A stretch of 64,000 bases of DNA. Origin: Lucifuga dentata. Taxonomy: Eukaryota > Chordata > Actinopteri > Ophidiiformes > Bythitidae. The stretch is from the NCBI GenBank assembly GCA_014773175.1, contig VXCM01000777.1, positions 1 to 64,000 of the forward strand, written 5' to 3'. The notes beneath the pieces are model-generated. The model was not told the origin of the DNA, did not search any database, and saw nothing but the letters and a program-made list of their open reading frames with translations. Made by a program: the position numbers and the translations under genes. Shown here in pieces: positions 53,984 through 59,601 of this stretch (position 1 is the stretch's first letter; each line of letters opens with the position of its first letter).

Positions 53984-55224
53984 AATATCTGACCAATGTT
54001 TCCTGGGAGGAAAACTGGTCTGTAACTTTTGTCTTTTAAACGACCTACTCGTCCTCTTTGGCTTTGCTTCTTCTGCCTATTTTTTTTTTTTTTTTTTTNT
54101 TTTTTTTTTTTTTTTTTATTTTCCCCTCCTTCCTTTTTATTTATTCCTTTCCTCTGCTGTATGAAAGCTCATTCCCATCAGCGAAAAATGTAAGCAGATA
54201 AAAAGTTAGGAATGATGTTGGAGGAGATGTAGAGAAGAAAGTTCTAACCGTCAGAAAGGAAAATTGCAAATGTCAGAAAGAGAAGAGCTGAAAAAACTTT
54301 TTGTAAGGAAAAGGAAGATAATCGAACTATCAGATGAATCGACCAATTGTGGTGCAGTTTCACCAACGCAGAATGGTTTCTGTTCTGGTTCACGAAACTA
54401 ATTGGGAAGCATTTGGAGCATTTTGACCAAAAATAAATTCAGAACCAAAAAAAGAGTAAGAAAACAGCAGGAGGTGAAGTGGGAACCGTGGCGCCATCAT
54501 AAGTTGATATGTATCGTTCTGCCACCATAGAAGTGACAAAGAGCAGAGAAATCAGAGTTCACTGGTTTACGTAACAGCCATCGTTGGCTCATTTAGCTCC
54601 AGATTGAAGTAAATTCTTTTAATAAGTACATTTTTTAGTAAGTTAATTGCAGGTAAACAATGCAGTCTGCCATTTTAATTTTTTTTAAATTGTTTTCACT
54701 GATCTATGCCCACTGGAACTTAAAAAACAAAACTTGTGTTATTTCTGTTGGTGAGGCAGCGGCTCCTACAGATGGGTGGGAATGCAGCAGCTTTGCTGGA
54801 CGGTGCCTCGGTTCCTCAAAATTAATATAAAACTTCAAATTATTAGAAACAAAATAAAATTTTGACTTGTCATGAGAAATTTCACTCCTTTATCATGGCT
54901 GCCTTTTCCTGTAACAAATGGGCTTCCATACGGTGAGGTTTTAAGCATCTTATTTTATTTTCTGTGGTCCTGTTTACTCCTCTTTTCTTCCCCCCTCTTC
55001 CTCCAGTCTTTCTTCTCTTTCCTCTCTTTATTCTCTCTTTACTGGTCGAGTTTTGGTCAAATAATGGACATGACTGCAGACTAACTTTTATTTTTGTGTT
55101 TCTCTCTCTCTCTCACACACATGCACAGAGCGGCTGGAGTCCCTGGATGCCGGCCATTGCAGTTATGGTCGCCGTAACGGCAGCCGTCCTCTACCCCAAC
55201 CTCTCCAAGAGCAGCTCCACCTAG
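11391..55224 (+). CDS. slmap: slmap, sarcolemma-associated protein (5' end missing), overall gene
   Basis: Gene-level entry; exons are listed separately. The joined exons read as vertebrate SLMAP: C-terminal half of the FHA domain, short linker, long coiled coil, and a C-terminal tail anchor. SLMAP is known as a tail-anchored membrane protein of the sarcolemma, ER/nuclear envelope and centrosome, and as a STRIPAK subunit (with SIKE1) whose FHA domain binds phosphorylated MST1/2 and so restrains Hippo signalling. Every exon junction found keeps the frame and has GT-AG borders. The start codon and first half of the FHA domain lie upstream of the window. Exons 34769-34915, 38471-38530 and 39234-39308 do not match the human protein as I remember it and could be cassette or lineage-specific exons. 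Teleosts may have two slmap copies; which one this is cannot be decided here. Confidence 0.95.
12611..12683 (+). CDS. slmap: slmap exon: end of FHA region
   Basis: Acceptor CTCAG before 12611, donor GTAAGC at 12684. Reads [20 protein letters not shown] followed by RRRS and the first two bases of an Asp codon. It matches SLMAP just after the FHA core. Human has RLRSD where this has RRRSD. Phase 2 at the end fits the next exon exactly. Confidence 0.96.
13582..14141. mobile_element. TTAA-MITE copy, forward orientation
   Basis: TTAAAGGAGCATACCATCC to GTATAGTCCTTTAA. Interior CCTACCTTCCAGACC then GGGGAATATAGTTCC. Used here as the reference orientation. Confidence 0.9.
20345..20437. mobile_element. 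solo TTAA-MITE terminal repeat
   Basis: TTAAAGGACCATGTCAGTGA followed by GAGCATGTTTGAGCCCAATATA and CATTTTCCCAAAAT, then unrelated sequence. Only the left end remains. Confidence 0.75.
20438..21290. repeat. common teleost dispersed repeat (ACTCAAGTAAAAGTA type)
   Basis: GGTAGAGCAGCCAGAAACTG, then ACTCAAGTAAAAGTATTGTTACTTT, closing with ACTACTCAGTAAAGTACAA. The first part is duplicated around the N at 20504. I recognise the motif as widespread in fish genomes but cannot name the family with certainty. Confidence 0.5.
22320..22870. repeat. dispersed repeat with CTTATTGATCCC motif and (AT)n tract
   Basis: AATACCTTATTGATCCCTCG GGGGGGAAATTTGTGTGTTG is typical of a widespread teleost repeat. It is followed by A/T tracts and (AT)n at 22525-22571 containing an N. 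Confidence 0.45.
23038..23617. mobile_element. TTAA-MITE copy, forward orientation
   Basis: TTAAAGAACCATACCATCC to GGTATGGTCCTTTAA, complete inverted repeats of about 90 bp. Confidence 0.9.
24483..24519 (+). CDS. slmap: slmap exon: 37-nt linker micro-exon
   Basis: Acceptor TTTTCAG before 24483, donor GTAAGA after 24519. One base completes Asp, then [12 protein letters not shown]; human SLMAP has VIHAPLPSPVDK. This is the short proline-containing linker between the FHA domain and the first coiled coil. It ends on a codon boundary. At 37 nt it is too short for ORF callers, so it is found only by frame and homology. Confidence 0.93.
25209..25817. mobile_element. TTAA-MITE copy, reverse orientation
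   Basis: TTAAAGGACCATACCACTC to GGTATGGTCCTTTAA. Forms an inverted pair with 23038 around exon 24483 and with 27355 around exon 27231. Confidence 0.9.
27231..27293 (+). CDS. slmap: slmap exon: start of coiled coil
   Basis: 21 codons, phase 0 at both ends, reading [20 protein letters not shown] plus Q. It is almost identical to the mammalian protein ([14 protein letters not shown]...). The acceptor follows a (TG)n tract at about 27179-27208. The donor is CAG|GTAACG. Confidence 0.96.
27355..28053. mobile_element. TTAA-MITE copy, forward, with about 100 bp extra interior
   Basis: TTAAAGGATCATACC to GGTATGGTCCTTTAA. An extra block at about 27575-27675 and a TTTTGAATTTTGAAATTTTG expansion at 27860-27915 lengthen it. 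Confidence 0.9.
28246..28341 (+). CDS. slmap: slmap exon: coiled-coil segment EALHREQ
   Basis: 32 codons in phase 0, beginning [20 protein letters not shown], as in mammalian SLMAP. A roughly 50-nt (TC)n microsatellite at 28195-28243 runs into the TCCAG acceptor and acts as its pyrimidine tract. Donor CAG|GTAGGA. Trailing residues [12 protein letters not shown] differ slightly from human. Confidence 0.97.
28655..29252. mobile_element. TTAA-MITE copy, near consensus, forward orientation
   Basis: Left and right ends of about 88 bp are inverted complements with few mismatches (TTAAAGGACCATACC...CATTTCCCAAAG versus CTTTGGGAAATG...GGTATGGTCCTTTAA). No open frame of note. Confidence 0.93.
29516..29587 (+). 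CDS. slmap: slmap exon: coiled-coil segment ALIDEDRLL
   Basis: 24 codons, phase 0: [20 protein letters not shown] then SYSK. It matches human [26 protein letters not shown] (TG)n run lies 8 nt before the ACCAG acceptor, and the intron begins GTAACACACACG. Confidence 0.96.
29971..30130 (+). repeat. CTCCT minisatellite forming a splice-acceptor tract
   Basis: Repeats of CTCTCCTCTCCT with interspersed CCCTTGTCTTCTCCCACCTT units (two copies) run up to the acceptor at 30135. Confidence 0.85.
30136..30276 (+). CDS. slmap: slmap exon: coiled-coil segment [15 protein letters not shown]
   Basis: 47 codons, phase 0, starting [20 protein letters not shown] and ending VVRKLSEVE. Strong match to human ([20 protein letters not shown]). 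The acceptor pyrimidine tract is a CTCCT-type minisatellite covering 29971-30130. The donor GTAGGA is followed by a run of about 25 T. Confidence 0.97.
30399..30536 (+). CDS. slmap: slmap exon: coiled-coil segment [15 protein letters not shown]
   Basis: 46 codons, phase 0. Starts [20 protein letters not shown] and ends [12 protein letters not shown], near-identical to mammalian SLMAP. Acceptor CCGCAG, donor AAG|GTACCC. The preceding intron is only 122 nt. Confidence 0.97.
30566..30998. mobile_element. TACCGTATATACTC element, copy 1
   Basis: Left end TACCGTATATACTCTAGTAT, right end is the complement (ACTCCAGTATATATGGTA). The interior is the reverse complement of part of the copy at 33382-34100 (for example the AAATATCTCATTCTAAGGTA block). 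Family not named; a non-autonomous DNA transposon by structure. Confidence 0.75.
31332..31500 (+). CDS. slmap: slmap exon: coiled-coil segment VAEGRQEE, 3' end duplicated in assembly
   Basis: 56 codons plus one base (phase 1). Starts [20 protein letters not shown] and ends [13 protein letters not shown]. It matches human SLMAP strongly. The last 31 coding bases plus the donor and CA repeat are repeated after an N at 31528 (copy 31529 to about 31590). This looks like an unmerged assembly overlap rather than a second donor. Confidence 0.96.
31753..32353. mobile_element. TTAA-MITE copy, divergent subfamily, reverse orientation
   Basis: TTAAAGACCATACCAGTGA to GGTATGCTCCTTTAC. Interior diverges (ACTATATACTCTGGCGAAGG) and has an A-rich stretch at 32080. 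Confidence 0.85.
32664..32714 (+). CDS. slmap: slmap exon: [17 protein letters not shown]
   Basis: 51 nt, phase 1 to phase 1. Reads (V)[16 protein letters not shown]; human has VRLEHLQEKTLKECSSL. The acceptor is preceded by a (TTG)n tract at 32637-32658. Donor CTGG|GTGAGT. Confidence 0.94.
33382..34100. mobile_element. TACCGTATATACTC element, copy 2 (opposite orientation)
   Basis: Left TACCCTATATACTCCTGTAT, right GAGTATATACGGTA. About 65 bp is duplicated around the N at 33793, so real length is near 650 bp. Inverted relative to 30566-30998. Confidence 0.75.
34260..34709 (-). other. unrecognised antisense open frame, 149 codons
   Basis: Open on the minus strand within the slmap intron, starting [18 protein letters not shown] and ending [10 protein letters not shown]. 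Its TAA stop overlaps an AATAAA (minus strand). No domain recognised, and composition (many Lys, Gln, Thr) does not argue strongly for coding. May be chance. Confidence 0.15.
34769..34915 (+). CDS. slmap: possible slmap acidic cassette exon
   Basis: An open stretch in the correct phase (1 to 1) between flanking exons. With acceptor ACCAG at 34768 it reads (V)[16 protein letters not shown] followed by a run rich in Glu and Asp and ending [12 protein letters not shown]. An alternative acceptor ACAG at 34741 is also in frame and adds 9 codons. The donor is GATG|GTAGTT. The later start is preferred because TTCTCTCACC gives it a better pyrimidine tract. The human protein as I recall it lacks this segment, so this would be an optional, lineage-restricted exon. 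The donor is weak and no RNA evidence is available; it could also be a chance open frame. Confidence 0.5.
35821..35886 (+). CDS. slmap: slmap exon: [17 protein letters not shown]
   Basis: 66 nt, phase 1 to 1. Begins [20 protein letters not shown] and ends CP plus one base. It corresponds to human KSGGDCTFIHQFIECQ. Acceptor TATCAG, donor CCGC|GTGAGT. The frame is kept whether or not 34769-34915 is included. Confidence 0.88.
36260..36925. mobile_element. TTAA-MITE copy, forward, left end duplicated at an N
   Basis: TTAAAGGACCATGCCATCC to GGTATGGTCCTTTAA. About 65 bp is repeated around the N at 36340. Confidence 0.9.
37475..38041. mobile_element. TTAA-MITE copy, reverse orientation
   Basis: TTAAAGGACTATACCATCC to GGTATGGTCCTTTAA, with all interior blocks in reverse order compared with 13582. 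Confidence 0.9.
38471..38530 (+). CDS. slmap: slmap exon: [19 protein letters not shown]
   Basis: 60 nt, phase 1 to 1, strong acceptor CTCTCTGCAG and donor GATG|GTAAGA. Reads (P)[19 protein letters not shown]. The central variable part of SLMAP is known to be alternatively spliced. I cannot align this exon clearly to the human protein from memory, but signals and phase are right. Confidence 0.75.
39234..39308 (+). CDS. slmap: slmap exon: [16 protein letters not shown]
   Basis: 75 nt, phase 1 to 1. Reads [20 protein letters not shown] then PDRLK. The acceptor GTTTAG follows a TG run, and the intron opens GTACACACACAC. It occupies the place of human LIVEGHLTKAVEETKLSK, with weak similarity (HL...). 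Likely part of the alternatively spliced central block. Confidence 0.75.
39967..40018 (+). repeat. (CA)n microsatellite
   Basis: About 52 bp of pure CA, upstream of the exon at 40153. Further tracts: (TG)n 40117-40146, (CA)n 40242-40299, (TG)n 40612-40640. Confidence 0.9.
40153..40233 (+). CDS. slmap: slmap exon: [19 protein letters not shown]
   Basis: 81 nt, phase 1 to 1. Reads [20 protein letters not shown] then RSSDDTS. It matches human [20 protein letters not shown], a Ser/Asp-rich segment with an SP site. A (TG)n tract precedes the CCACAG acceptor. A (CA)n tract of about 60 nt starts six bases after the donor GTCAGT. Confidence 0.95.
40645..40704 (+). CDS. slmap: slmap exon: [18 protein letters not shown]
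   Basis: 60 nt, phase 1 to 1. Reads [20 protein letters not shown]; human has DAQMDEQDLNEPLAKVSLLK. A (TG)n tract (40612-40640) directly abuts the TCAG acceptor. Donor AAAG|GTAACC. Confidence 0.94.
41106..41228 (+). CDS. slmap: slmap exon: [19 protein letters not shown], with NAGNAG acceptor
   Basis: 123 nt, phase 1 to 1, starting [20 protein letters not shown] and ending [15 protein letters not shown]. Human has QHLRKELIEAQELARTSKQKCFELQ. The acceptor is a TAGCAG tandem (41100-41105): use of the first AG adds one codon (Ala) without shifting frame. The donor G|GTCATT is weak. Two decayed copies of part of this exon lie in the next intron at about 41297 and 41401. Confidence 0.94.
41297..41430 (+). 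repeat. two decayed tandem copies of an exon segment in intron
   Basis: GAATTAGCCAGCACCGGCAA at 41297 and GAATTAGCCCAACACCAGAA at 41401 resemble GAATTAGCCAACACCGGCAA inside the coding exon at 41186. Spacing is 111 and 104 bp. Both intronic copies carry stop codons and lack splice sites, so they are non-coding remnants of a local tandem duplication. Confidence 0.75.
41542..41616 (+). CDS. slmap: slmap exon: [19 protein letters not shown]
   Basis: 75 nt, phase 1 to 1. Reads [20 protein letters not shown] then IQYLQ; human has ALLEEERKAYRNQVEESTKQ. Acceptor TTCTGCAG, donor CAGA|GTTAGT. The following 140-nt intron begins with (CA)n. Confidence 0.95.
41757..41857 (+). CDS. slmap: slmap exon: [15 protein letters not shown]
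   Basis: 101 nt, phase 1 to 0. Reads [20 protein letters not shown] then [14 protein letters not shown]. It matches human AQLQRLHIDTENLREEKDSE. Acceptor GTTTAG after a TG-rich tract, donor GAG|GTAATT. Confidence 0.95.
43270..43594. mobile_element. PIF/Harbinger-like MITE with TTA target duplication
   Basis: TGCTGCGTTCCAG at the left and CTGGAACGCAGCA at the right are perfect 13-bp inverted repeats. TTA flanks both sides (43267-43269, 43595-43597). A 3-bp TTA/TAA duplication is the mark of the PIF/Harbinger superfamily; the assignment is inferred from it. 325 bp, non-coding. Confidence 0.75.
43597..43678 (+). mobile_element. 56-bp A-tailed insertion between 13-bp direct repeats
   Basis: AGAAACAGGACGG at 43597-43609 and again at 43666-43678. 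Between them is TTGTGCCAATCTTGGCATAT and further sequence ending in an A run, as expected for a short retroposed copy. The source is not recognised. Confidence 0.55.
44155..44353 (+). CDS. slmap: slmap exon: [24 protein letters not shown]
   Basis: 66 codons plus one base. Starts [20 protein letters not shown] and ends [11 protein letters not shown]. It matches human ILLLHQAAAKVASERDTDIA and the following RAELERW coil. Acceptor GCTGTCAG, donor CAGG|GTGAGC. The frame stays open upstream to an ATG at 43996, which could matter if an internal promoter exists. A TTAA-MITE starts 48 nt after the donor. Confidence 0.95.
44401..45057. mobile_element. palindromic TTAA-MITE (two left halves head to head)
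   Basis: The left arm 44401 to about 44658 is the normal forward left half (TTAAAGGACCATATCG...CCTACCTTCCAGACC...ATTCAGG). From about 44765 to 45057 the same half follows in reverse complement (CCTGAATACA...GGTCTGGAAGG...). The centre holds a 16-bp-arm hairpin at 44661-44698. The final TTAA is lost (GGTATGGTCTTG). Confidence 0.85.
44661..44698. repeat. perfect hairpin TTTTCAGATCACTCCG / CGGAGTGATCTGAAAA
   Basis: 16-bp arms with a TAAGTG loop at the centre of the palindromic MITE. CAGATCACTCCG occurs a third time near 44759-44770. Confidence 0.85.
45160..45277 (+). CDS. slmap: slmap exon: Cys-rich coiled-coil segment
   Basis: 118 nt, phase 1 to 2. Reads [20 protein letters not shown] then [18 protein letters not shown]. 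It aligns with human LQGELEKLRKEWNALETECH at low identity. A (TC)n tract (45110-45157) merges with the CAG acceptor. Donor GCAG|GTATAT. Confidence 0.9.
45783..46497. mobile_element. TTAA-MITE copy, reverse, with two assembly duplications
   Basis: TTAAAGGACCATACCCATCC to GGTATGGCCCTTTTAT. N at 46117 and 46415 each have repeated flanks, which lengthen the copy by about 125 bp. Confidence 0.88.
47025..47215. repeat. common teleost dispersed repeat (AAGTGCTTTACACAAG type)
   Basis: GGCAAGTTTATTTCTGTGGC ... AAAGTGCTTTACACAAGAC then A-rich CAACATTTAA repeats. The motif is typical of a widespread teleost repeat; the family is not named. Confidence 0.5.
47403..47908. mobile_element. TTAA-MITE copy, forward, internally deleted
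   Basis: TTAAAGGACCATACCAAGC to GGTATGGTCCTTTAA. Some 90 bp of the centre are replaced or missing. Confidence 0.88.
48216..48387 (+). CDS. slmap: slmap exon: [20 protein letters not shown]
   Basis: 172 nt, phase 2 to 0. Reads [20 protein letters not shown], then [20 protein letters not shown], and ends HTHTLQRE. Human has SQKQSLELTSDLSILQ...LENQVGSLKEQHLRDSADLK. Acceptor GGACAG, donor GAG|GTACAC followed by a CA run. Confidence 0.95.
48492..48626 (+). CDS. slmap: slmap exon: last common coiled-coil exon
   Basis: 45 codons, phase 0. Reads [20 protein letters not shown], then [25 protein letters not shown]. Human has YEKTQTVLSELKLKFEMTEQ...LKQCKNNLKLLREKGNN. The acceptor is an unusual AAG (TTTTAAG). 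Donor TCT|GTGAGT. It can join in phase 0 to either alternative tail-anchor exon. Confidence 0.95.
48627..51168 (+). other. slmap: slmap intron before alternative last exon A
   Basis: No exon or transposon recognised. Contains T runs (49451, 49612-49639, 50083-50103), an A run at 50870, a pyrimidine-rich block at 49690-49920, and a (TC)n tract broken by an N at 51071. Confidence 0.7.
51169..51252 (+). CDS. slmap: slmap alternative last exon A: tail anchor ending FGQLW
   Basis: Acceptor CCCCTCTAG after a CTCCTCCTCC tract. Reads [20 protein letters not shown] then WCFGQLW and TAG at 51250. Residues 9-23 form a hydrophobic single-pass helix followed by only a few residues, a typical tail anchor. 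Mammalian SLMAP is known to have two alternative C-terminal anchors, and this resembles the ...FWCFGPLW type as I recall it. It is in phase with the 48492 exon. An AATAAA lies 163 bp after the stop, so it can serve as a true terminal exon. Confidence 0.88.
   Translation, partial: PSILQPVQAIFMGLVLALLYWCFGQLW
51415..51420 (+). promoter_or_regulatory. slmap: proximal polyadenylation signal AATAAA
   Basis: AATAAA 163 bp downstream of the stop of alternative last exon A, followed by a TATGGTATAAACG stretch. It would give a short 3' UTR (about 51253-51440). Confidence 0.6.
51954..52522. mobile_element. TTAA-MITE copy, reverse orientation
   Basis: TTAAAGGACCATACCATCC to GGTATGGTCCTTTAA, between the two alternative last exons of slmap. 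Confidence 0.9.
52822..53240. mobile_element. foldback element with long inverted repeats
   Basis: Left CTCCTGAAGGGGACTGGGAG, then ATCAGTGGAAGGAAAAAAAC. Right (complement) CCCCTAAGGGGACATGGGAG, then GTCAGTGGAAGGACAAAACA. The interior repeats TTTTGCGAGAT units. The open minus-strand frame 52820-53170 lies inside this repeat and is not a gene. Confidence 0.7.
53241..55128 (+). other. slmap: slmap intron before last exon B
   Basis: T- and pyrimidine-rich, with T runs at 53950-53983 and 54081-54118 (N at 54099). Nothing coding seen. Confidence 0.7.
55129..55224 (+). CDS. slmap: slmap alternative last exon B: tail anchor [13 protein letters not shown]
   Basis: Acceptor ATGCACAG. Reads [31 protein letters not shown], stop TAG. 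It corresponds to human KPWPWMPMLAALVAVTAIVLYVPGLARASP. A Trp-Pro-Trp-Met-Pro like entry precedes a hydrophobic helix and a short polar lumenal tail. It is in phase 0 with the 48492 exon and is skipped when exon A is used. Confidence 0.95.
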   Translation, partial: SGWSPWMPAIAVMVAVTAAVLYPNLSKSSST

Positions 55225-57345
55225 GACAACACTCACACACACACACAGAGCGCTGTGAGGAGAGCGTCACTACTTTACTTGTATAAAGTGTAATTGTACA
55301 TAATTGTAGAGGGAATATTGTGGTTTCTACAGAGGATTCAGATGCTTCTTTGTTTATTTGGTTGTTTTTTTGTTTTTTCTGCGAACGGGAGTTTTGTTGT
55401 TTTTATTCTCGGTTCTCTCTCAGCCGTGGTGTTAGGGGGTGGGGTGGGGATTTTTGTTTCTTTTTTTTTTGTGTCTCTGCTGATTTCTGGGTAATAGTCC
55501 GTTCTCCAGCAGGCTGCCGGGCTTCCGTTCAAATCTGCCGGAAGCGACGCTCTCGCCTGTCGTGTCGCAAGCAAACACGACGGCGGCAAACAAGATGCTT
55601 TCCAGCAGCCTGAGCATGTGGATGTGATCCACATCCACACCAGCTCGTACCTGCAACTCCATCACAAATCCAACGGGCTTAAATGTTTCAGGATGCTCCA
55701 GTCTGAGTCCTTCCGTGTTATCGTCAACACAGTAAAAACGTGAGAAATGTAAATGGAAACGCTGCTTCAGCTCTTAATCAGGACCGAAGGCAAACAGCTG
55801 ATGCACGTCACGTCATCATGTGACCCATTTTCAGTTTGAAGTTTAGCCACTGAAAGTCTTTTTTATAACCTGGGTCACATCAGCTTTGACGATATTTTAC
55901 TCTTCACACATCATTCCTGAGATGTTGGGACGCAGCGATTGTCTGCAGTGGGACAGAAACCAAGCGGTCAGACGATCATACAGACCCTCAGCTCGTTTGA
56001 TCTTAAAACAAGAAAACAAATGTGAATGTTAAAATTATTCTGTCAAAGTGTCCACTGGATTTTTTTCAGAGCAACTTTCGTTCCCGCACACAGTTTTATC
56101 TATGCAAGAAACATGGAGAACCAACATTTTAACCTGGTATATTTCCAGATTGATAGTACAAAAAGCAACCAAACAAAAAAAATGTGGCCAGTCTGTGGGT
56201 TGGTGCAGAAATTGCCTGATTGAGTCTGTTTTTGATGATGTCACAGAGAAAAGTGTTATAATAACTGAAAAGTGATGGAGGAAACTACAAAAAATAAGAC
56301 TCAGGAGGAAAAAAAAAAAAAACTGAGAATTGGCCTTTAATATCTCCAAACCAGCTGAGCGTTTTCACCTCTACACCAAACATTACATTTACAATGCGAC
56401 TAACACGAGTTTGATGTTCATGCTGAAGCTCATCCAGATGTTTTCTCAGTTAAAACTTGGACATTTGGACAGTAAATCTGTAATCAGACAGCCTTGTATC
56501 AAACTGGATCAGATCCAGGTTTTTTAAAAAGGACAAAATCTACTTCAGATATCACAAAACCAGTAAAATGATCAGCAGCGAGTAAATACACAGTAATACT
56601 TAATAGAAATCCTGCATCTGGAGCTTCACCAAGTAAGCACAAACACACTCGTACGTCACATCGAGTATTTCAGTTACTCTTGAAATATTAAGGCAGTATA
56701 TTGTTAATGTATTTTTACTGCTTTCTCAGGCTGTTGGGAAGCGTTTGTCTAAGGCGGTTTGATGACGCTCTGCTGGCTTCTGTTTTGGTTTTTTTGGTCG
56801 GCCATGTTGGTGTTTTTGTGTGTAACTTTAATCTGAAGCCAAATGATTAAAAACAAATTTGATTTATGATTTATTATCTGCTTTTTTTTGGGGGGGGNCA
56901 CAGAATGGGGTTAAAGTGCCTCTGATTGTAACTAACAGTTTGTGTATGTGTGAGGACAGACACAAACACGAACACACACACTTGGATATTTGAATGTCTG
57001 GGCTGTGTTGAAGAGCAGCGTTTGGACGAGAGGAGAGAAAAGGTCGTCGTCCTGAGCTGGCTGGTGTTTTGTAAAATGTCCATCTACGAATACGAGCGTG
57101 AGCGTTCTTATCTTTAATGTTTTATCGTCAGTAGTCCAACAGATCTGCTCCTTCCCAAATCCAAAACCTCACCACCCCAAACCTCCGCTTAGCCAAAACC
57201 ACGTGATTTGGAGCTCTGCGCGTGTTGAACGTGGGAGGGTNAAAAAAAAAAAAAAAAAAAACGAACAAATTATTCCTGATGTTTAAAGAGAAAAACACTA
57301 CAGAGAAGAGAGAGAATTGTAAAATAAAATGTCAAAGTTATTGAA
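55225..57345 (+). other. slmap: slmap distal 3' UTR
   Basis: About 2.1 kb from the distal stop to just after AATAAA at 57323-57328. It contains a TG/CA stretch, T and A runs, and an ATGATGATGATTATGATGG-like stretch just beyond. A weaker ATTAAA is at 57458. Open frames on either strand here have no coding look. The exact cleavage site cannot be seen. Confidence 0.65.
57323..57328 (+). promoter_or_regulatory. slmap: distal polyadenylation signal AATAAA
   Basis: AATAAA in the context GTAAAATAAAATGTC, 2.1 kb after the distal stop. The first canonical signal I found after 55225. Confidence 0.6.
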
Positions 57346-57582
57346 TGATCTGCTACTAGACTTATTTTGTTAAAATCATTTAGAGCTATGAGAGTTATGT
57401 AGAGATTATGATGATGATGATTATGATGGTATATTGAATATGCAGAGTGATGTTTGGATTAAAGTTGTAGCAACATGAACCACCAAATGACTTTATCGTG
57501 TTTTCATTCATTCATGCTGAACGCTGCCAGCAACAAGTACATTTATACACTTTAACAACACCAAATACACTTTTTTGAGTTG

Positions 57583-58130
57583 TTAAAGGACCATACTGGT
57601 GATTTTCCTTGTTTAAGCTTGATAAATACCCACTAACACCTTACCGACAACCTTTTTTCCAAAATATAAAACCATATTGTAGTTTTCTTATTTTGTTAAA
57701 TCTTCTAATCTTTCAAAATAAATGTTTAGGTGACACACCCACCTTAAAAGTCTGTTTCACCTTCTAATATTTATGCATGATTGCAGAAGGGACAGTCATT
57801 TTAATTTCTCGGTAAAAGCTGTCTTCTCCTGGGACTATATTTCCTGGTGAAGAAATACATTCTCATTTCTGTTGGATCAATTAAATTAAGTTACTTTGAC
57901 AAAAATCCTAAAGGACATCATGTCCTCTGATGGATTACGCATCTCAGTTGCATTTTAAATCTCTTCAAGTTGTTTTTTTATAGTGTGCTGAAATGAACTG
58001 AAACCAATGGCAGTCTGGAAGGTAGAAGAAACAATTGTAATATTTACCGAAATGGCTGTGAGTAACGTAACATGTATGTGGATGATATATATTGGGCTCA
58101 ACAAGCATGATCACTGGTGTGCTCCTTTAA
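57583..58130. mobile_element. TTAA-MITE copy, divergent subfamily, reverse orientation
   Basis: TTAAAGGACCATACTGGTGA to CACTGGTGTGCTCCTTTAA. Interior CTGGGACTATATTTCCTGG. Confidence 0.85.
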
Positions 58131-58579
58131 AAGGTATTGCGGGAACCATAAATGGATATCAGAAACTAAATTCCCATTATGACCTTTAGGGGGATTCCTG
58201 CAAAACCTCTTTTTACTGGGCGGTACAAAAATGGCGGCATTCACCTTGACAGAGGTTTCACTATTTTGAGACATTTTTGTGTTTCTCTCCACTAAGACTC
58301 AGGTTTCAGCTTTAAATGTAAGCAGATTAAAATGTGATAAAGCATAGGTAGGACATGTTAAGAGGTAACACACACAAAACTAAGACTGCACCATGACAAT
58401 CAGGCCTGGACCTGTGTGTGTATGTGTGTGTGTGTGTGCACGCCTTACTTCACATGACAAACATGCATCAATCATCCTGTTGAACATGATGTCATCTTTA
58501 TGAGATGACACTGCAACATGTGGAAGGAACTGAACGCTCACAGCAGACAGCATTCTGTCTGCTGCAATCTAAATGTTAC

Positions 58580-59120
58580 TTAAAGGAGAATACCGGTGAG
58601 TTTTGCACATTTGAGCCCAGATAAATACAACCTGCATACAATTACATTGCTCTAACCATTTTCCAAAACATACTACTGGAGTGGGACATTTTAGATTTGT
58701 TTTTCATACCTTCCAGACTGCCATTGGTTTCAGTTCATCCTAGAACACTACAAAAATCAACTTGTAGAAACTTGAAAATCCATTCATCTATAATCCATAA
58801 CAGAAAACCATATGTTCTTATTTTTTTACTTAACCAGACCAGTGGAAGAAAATGTATGTCTGCACCAGGTGATATATTCCCAGGAGAAGACAGCTTTTGC
58901 AGAGAAATTAAAAATGACCATGCTTCCTACATTCGGACATACATGTTAGCAGGTAAAATATTGCATTTAAAGATGAATTTATGACCTAAATATGTGACTT
59001 TTGAAAGAATGGGGGATTTGGCAAACAGGAAAACTGAACTATGGTTTTAAGTTTTGGAAAATGGTTTTCAGTATCGTAACATGCATGCAGGCATGCAAAA
59101 TCACCGGTATGGTCCTTTAA
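58580..59120. mobile_element. TTAA-MITE copy, divergent subfamily, forward orientation
   Basis: TTAAAGGAGAATACCGGTGA to CACCGGTATGGTCCTTTAA. Keeps ACCTTCCAGACTGCCATTGG. Confidence 0.85.
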
Positions 59121-59399
59121 TACTTAAAACGCAAGTAGAGTATCAAAGGTGTGTCTATGAGGTGAGGCAGTAGACATTTGAAAACATGACTCAACGTGTT
59201 GGTACACCAGCGGTGAAAATAACTACAGAAGTAAAATAAGTACATTTTCTCTAGTACTAAAATACATTTTACTTCTAAAATATAAATGTATATCAAATTT
59301 GAGGTATCTAAACAAATCTGTACTTCATGGGGATTGATAATTACCAGAGTTTTAATCGATAGGGGGCGGTAATACGCCACTGATGTATCAGCACTGCTC

Positions 59400-59601
59400 A
59401 AAAGAAGAAGCTGGTATGTCCGAGTTTACAAAGCGGCACCTGAACGCCTCAGTAGGCATTTAGTCTGGGCTGAGGGAGAAACTCCAGACAGACCTGATCC
59501 TGATCCCGCTCGCAGGAGCAAAACACCAGCTCAAAGATTAATTTCTCACTTTCCAAAAAAGACAAGCTCTGATACAGAAAGACTCCACGGACTCGTGAAA
59601 G
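59400..59601 (+). promoter_or_regulatory. flnb: flnb 5' UTR and probable core promoter region
   Basis: GC content rises from about 59400. The sequence leading to the ATG is purine- and C-rich and lacks a TATA box. An in-frame TGA at 59596-59598, two codons before the ATG, closes the upstream frame. The transcription start cannot be placed exactly. Confidence 0.5.

Larger units (their letters stand above)
57346..59399. other. slmap-flnb intergenic region
   Basis: About 2 kb, of which about 1.1 kb is two divergent TTAA-MITEs (57583-58130, 58580-59120). Also a short CA/TG tract at 58410-58440. No gene seen. Confidence 0.7.

Noticed and set aside
58221..58240. ACAAAAATGGCGGCAT as a YY1-type promoter site for flnb
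   Set aside because: Single motif 1.4 kb before the ATG between two MITEs; too weak to call.
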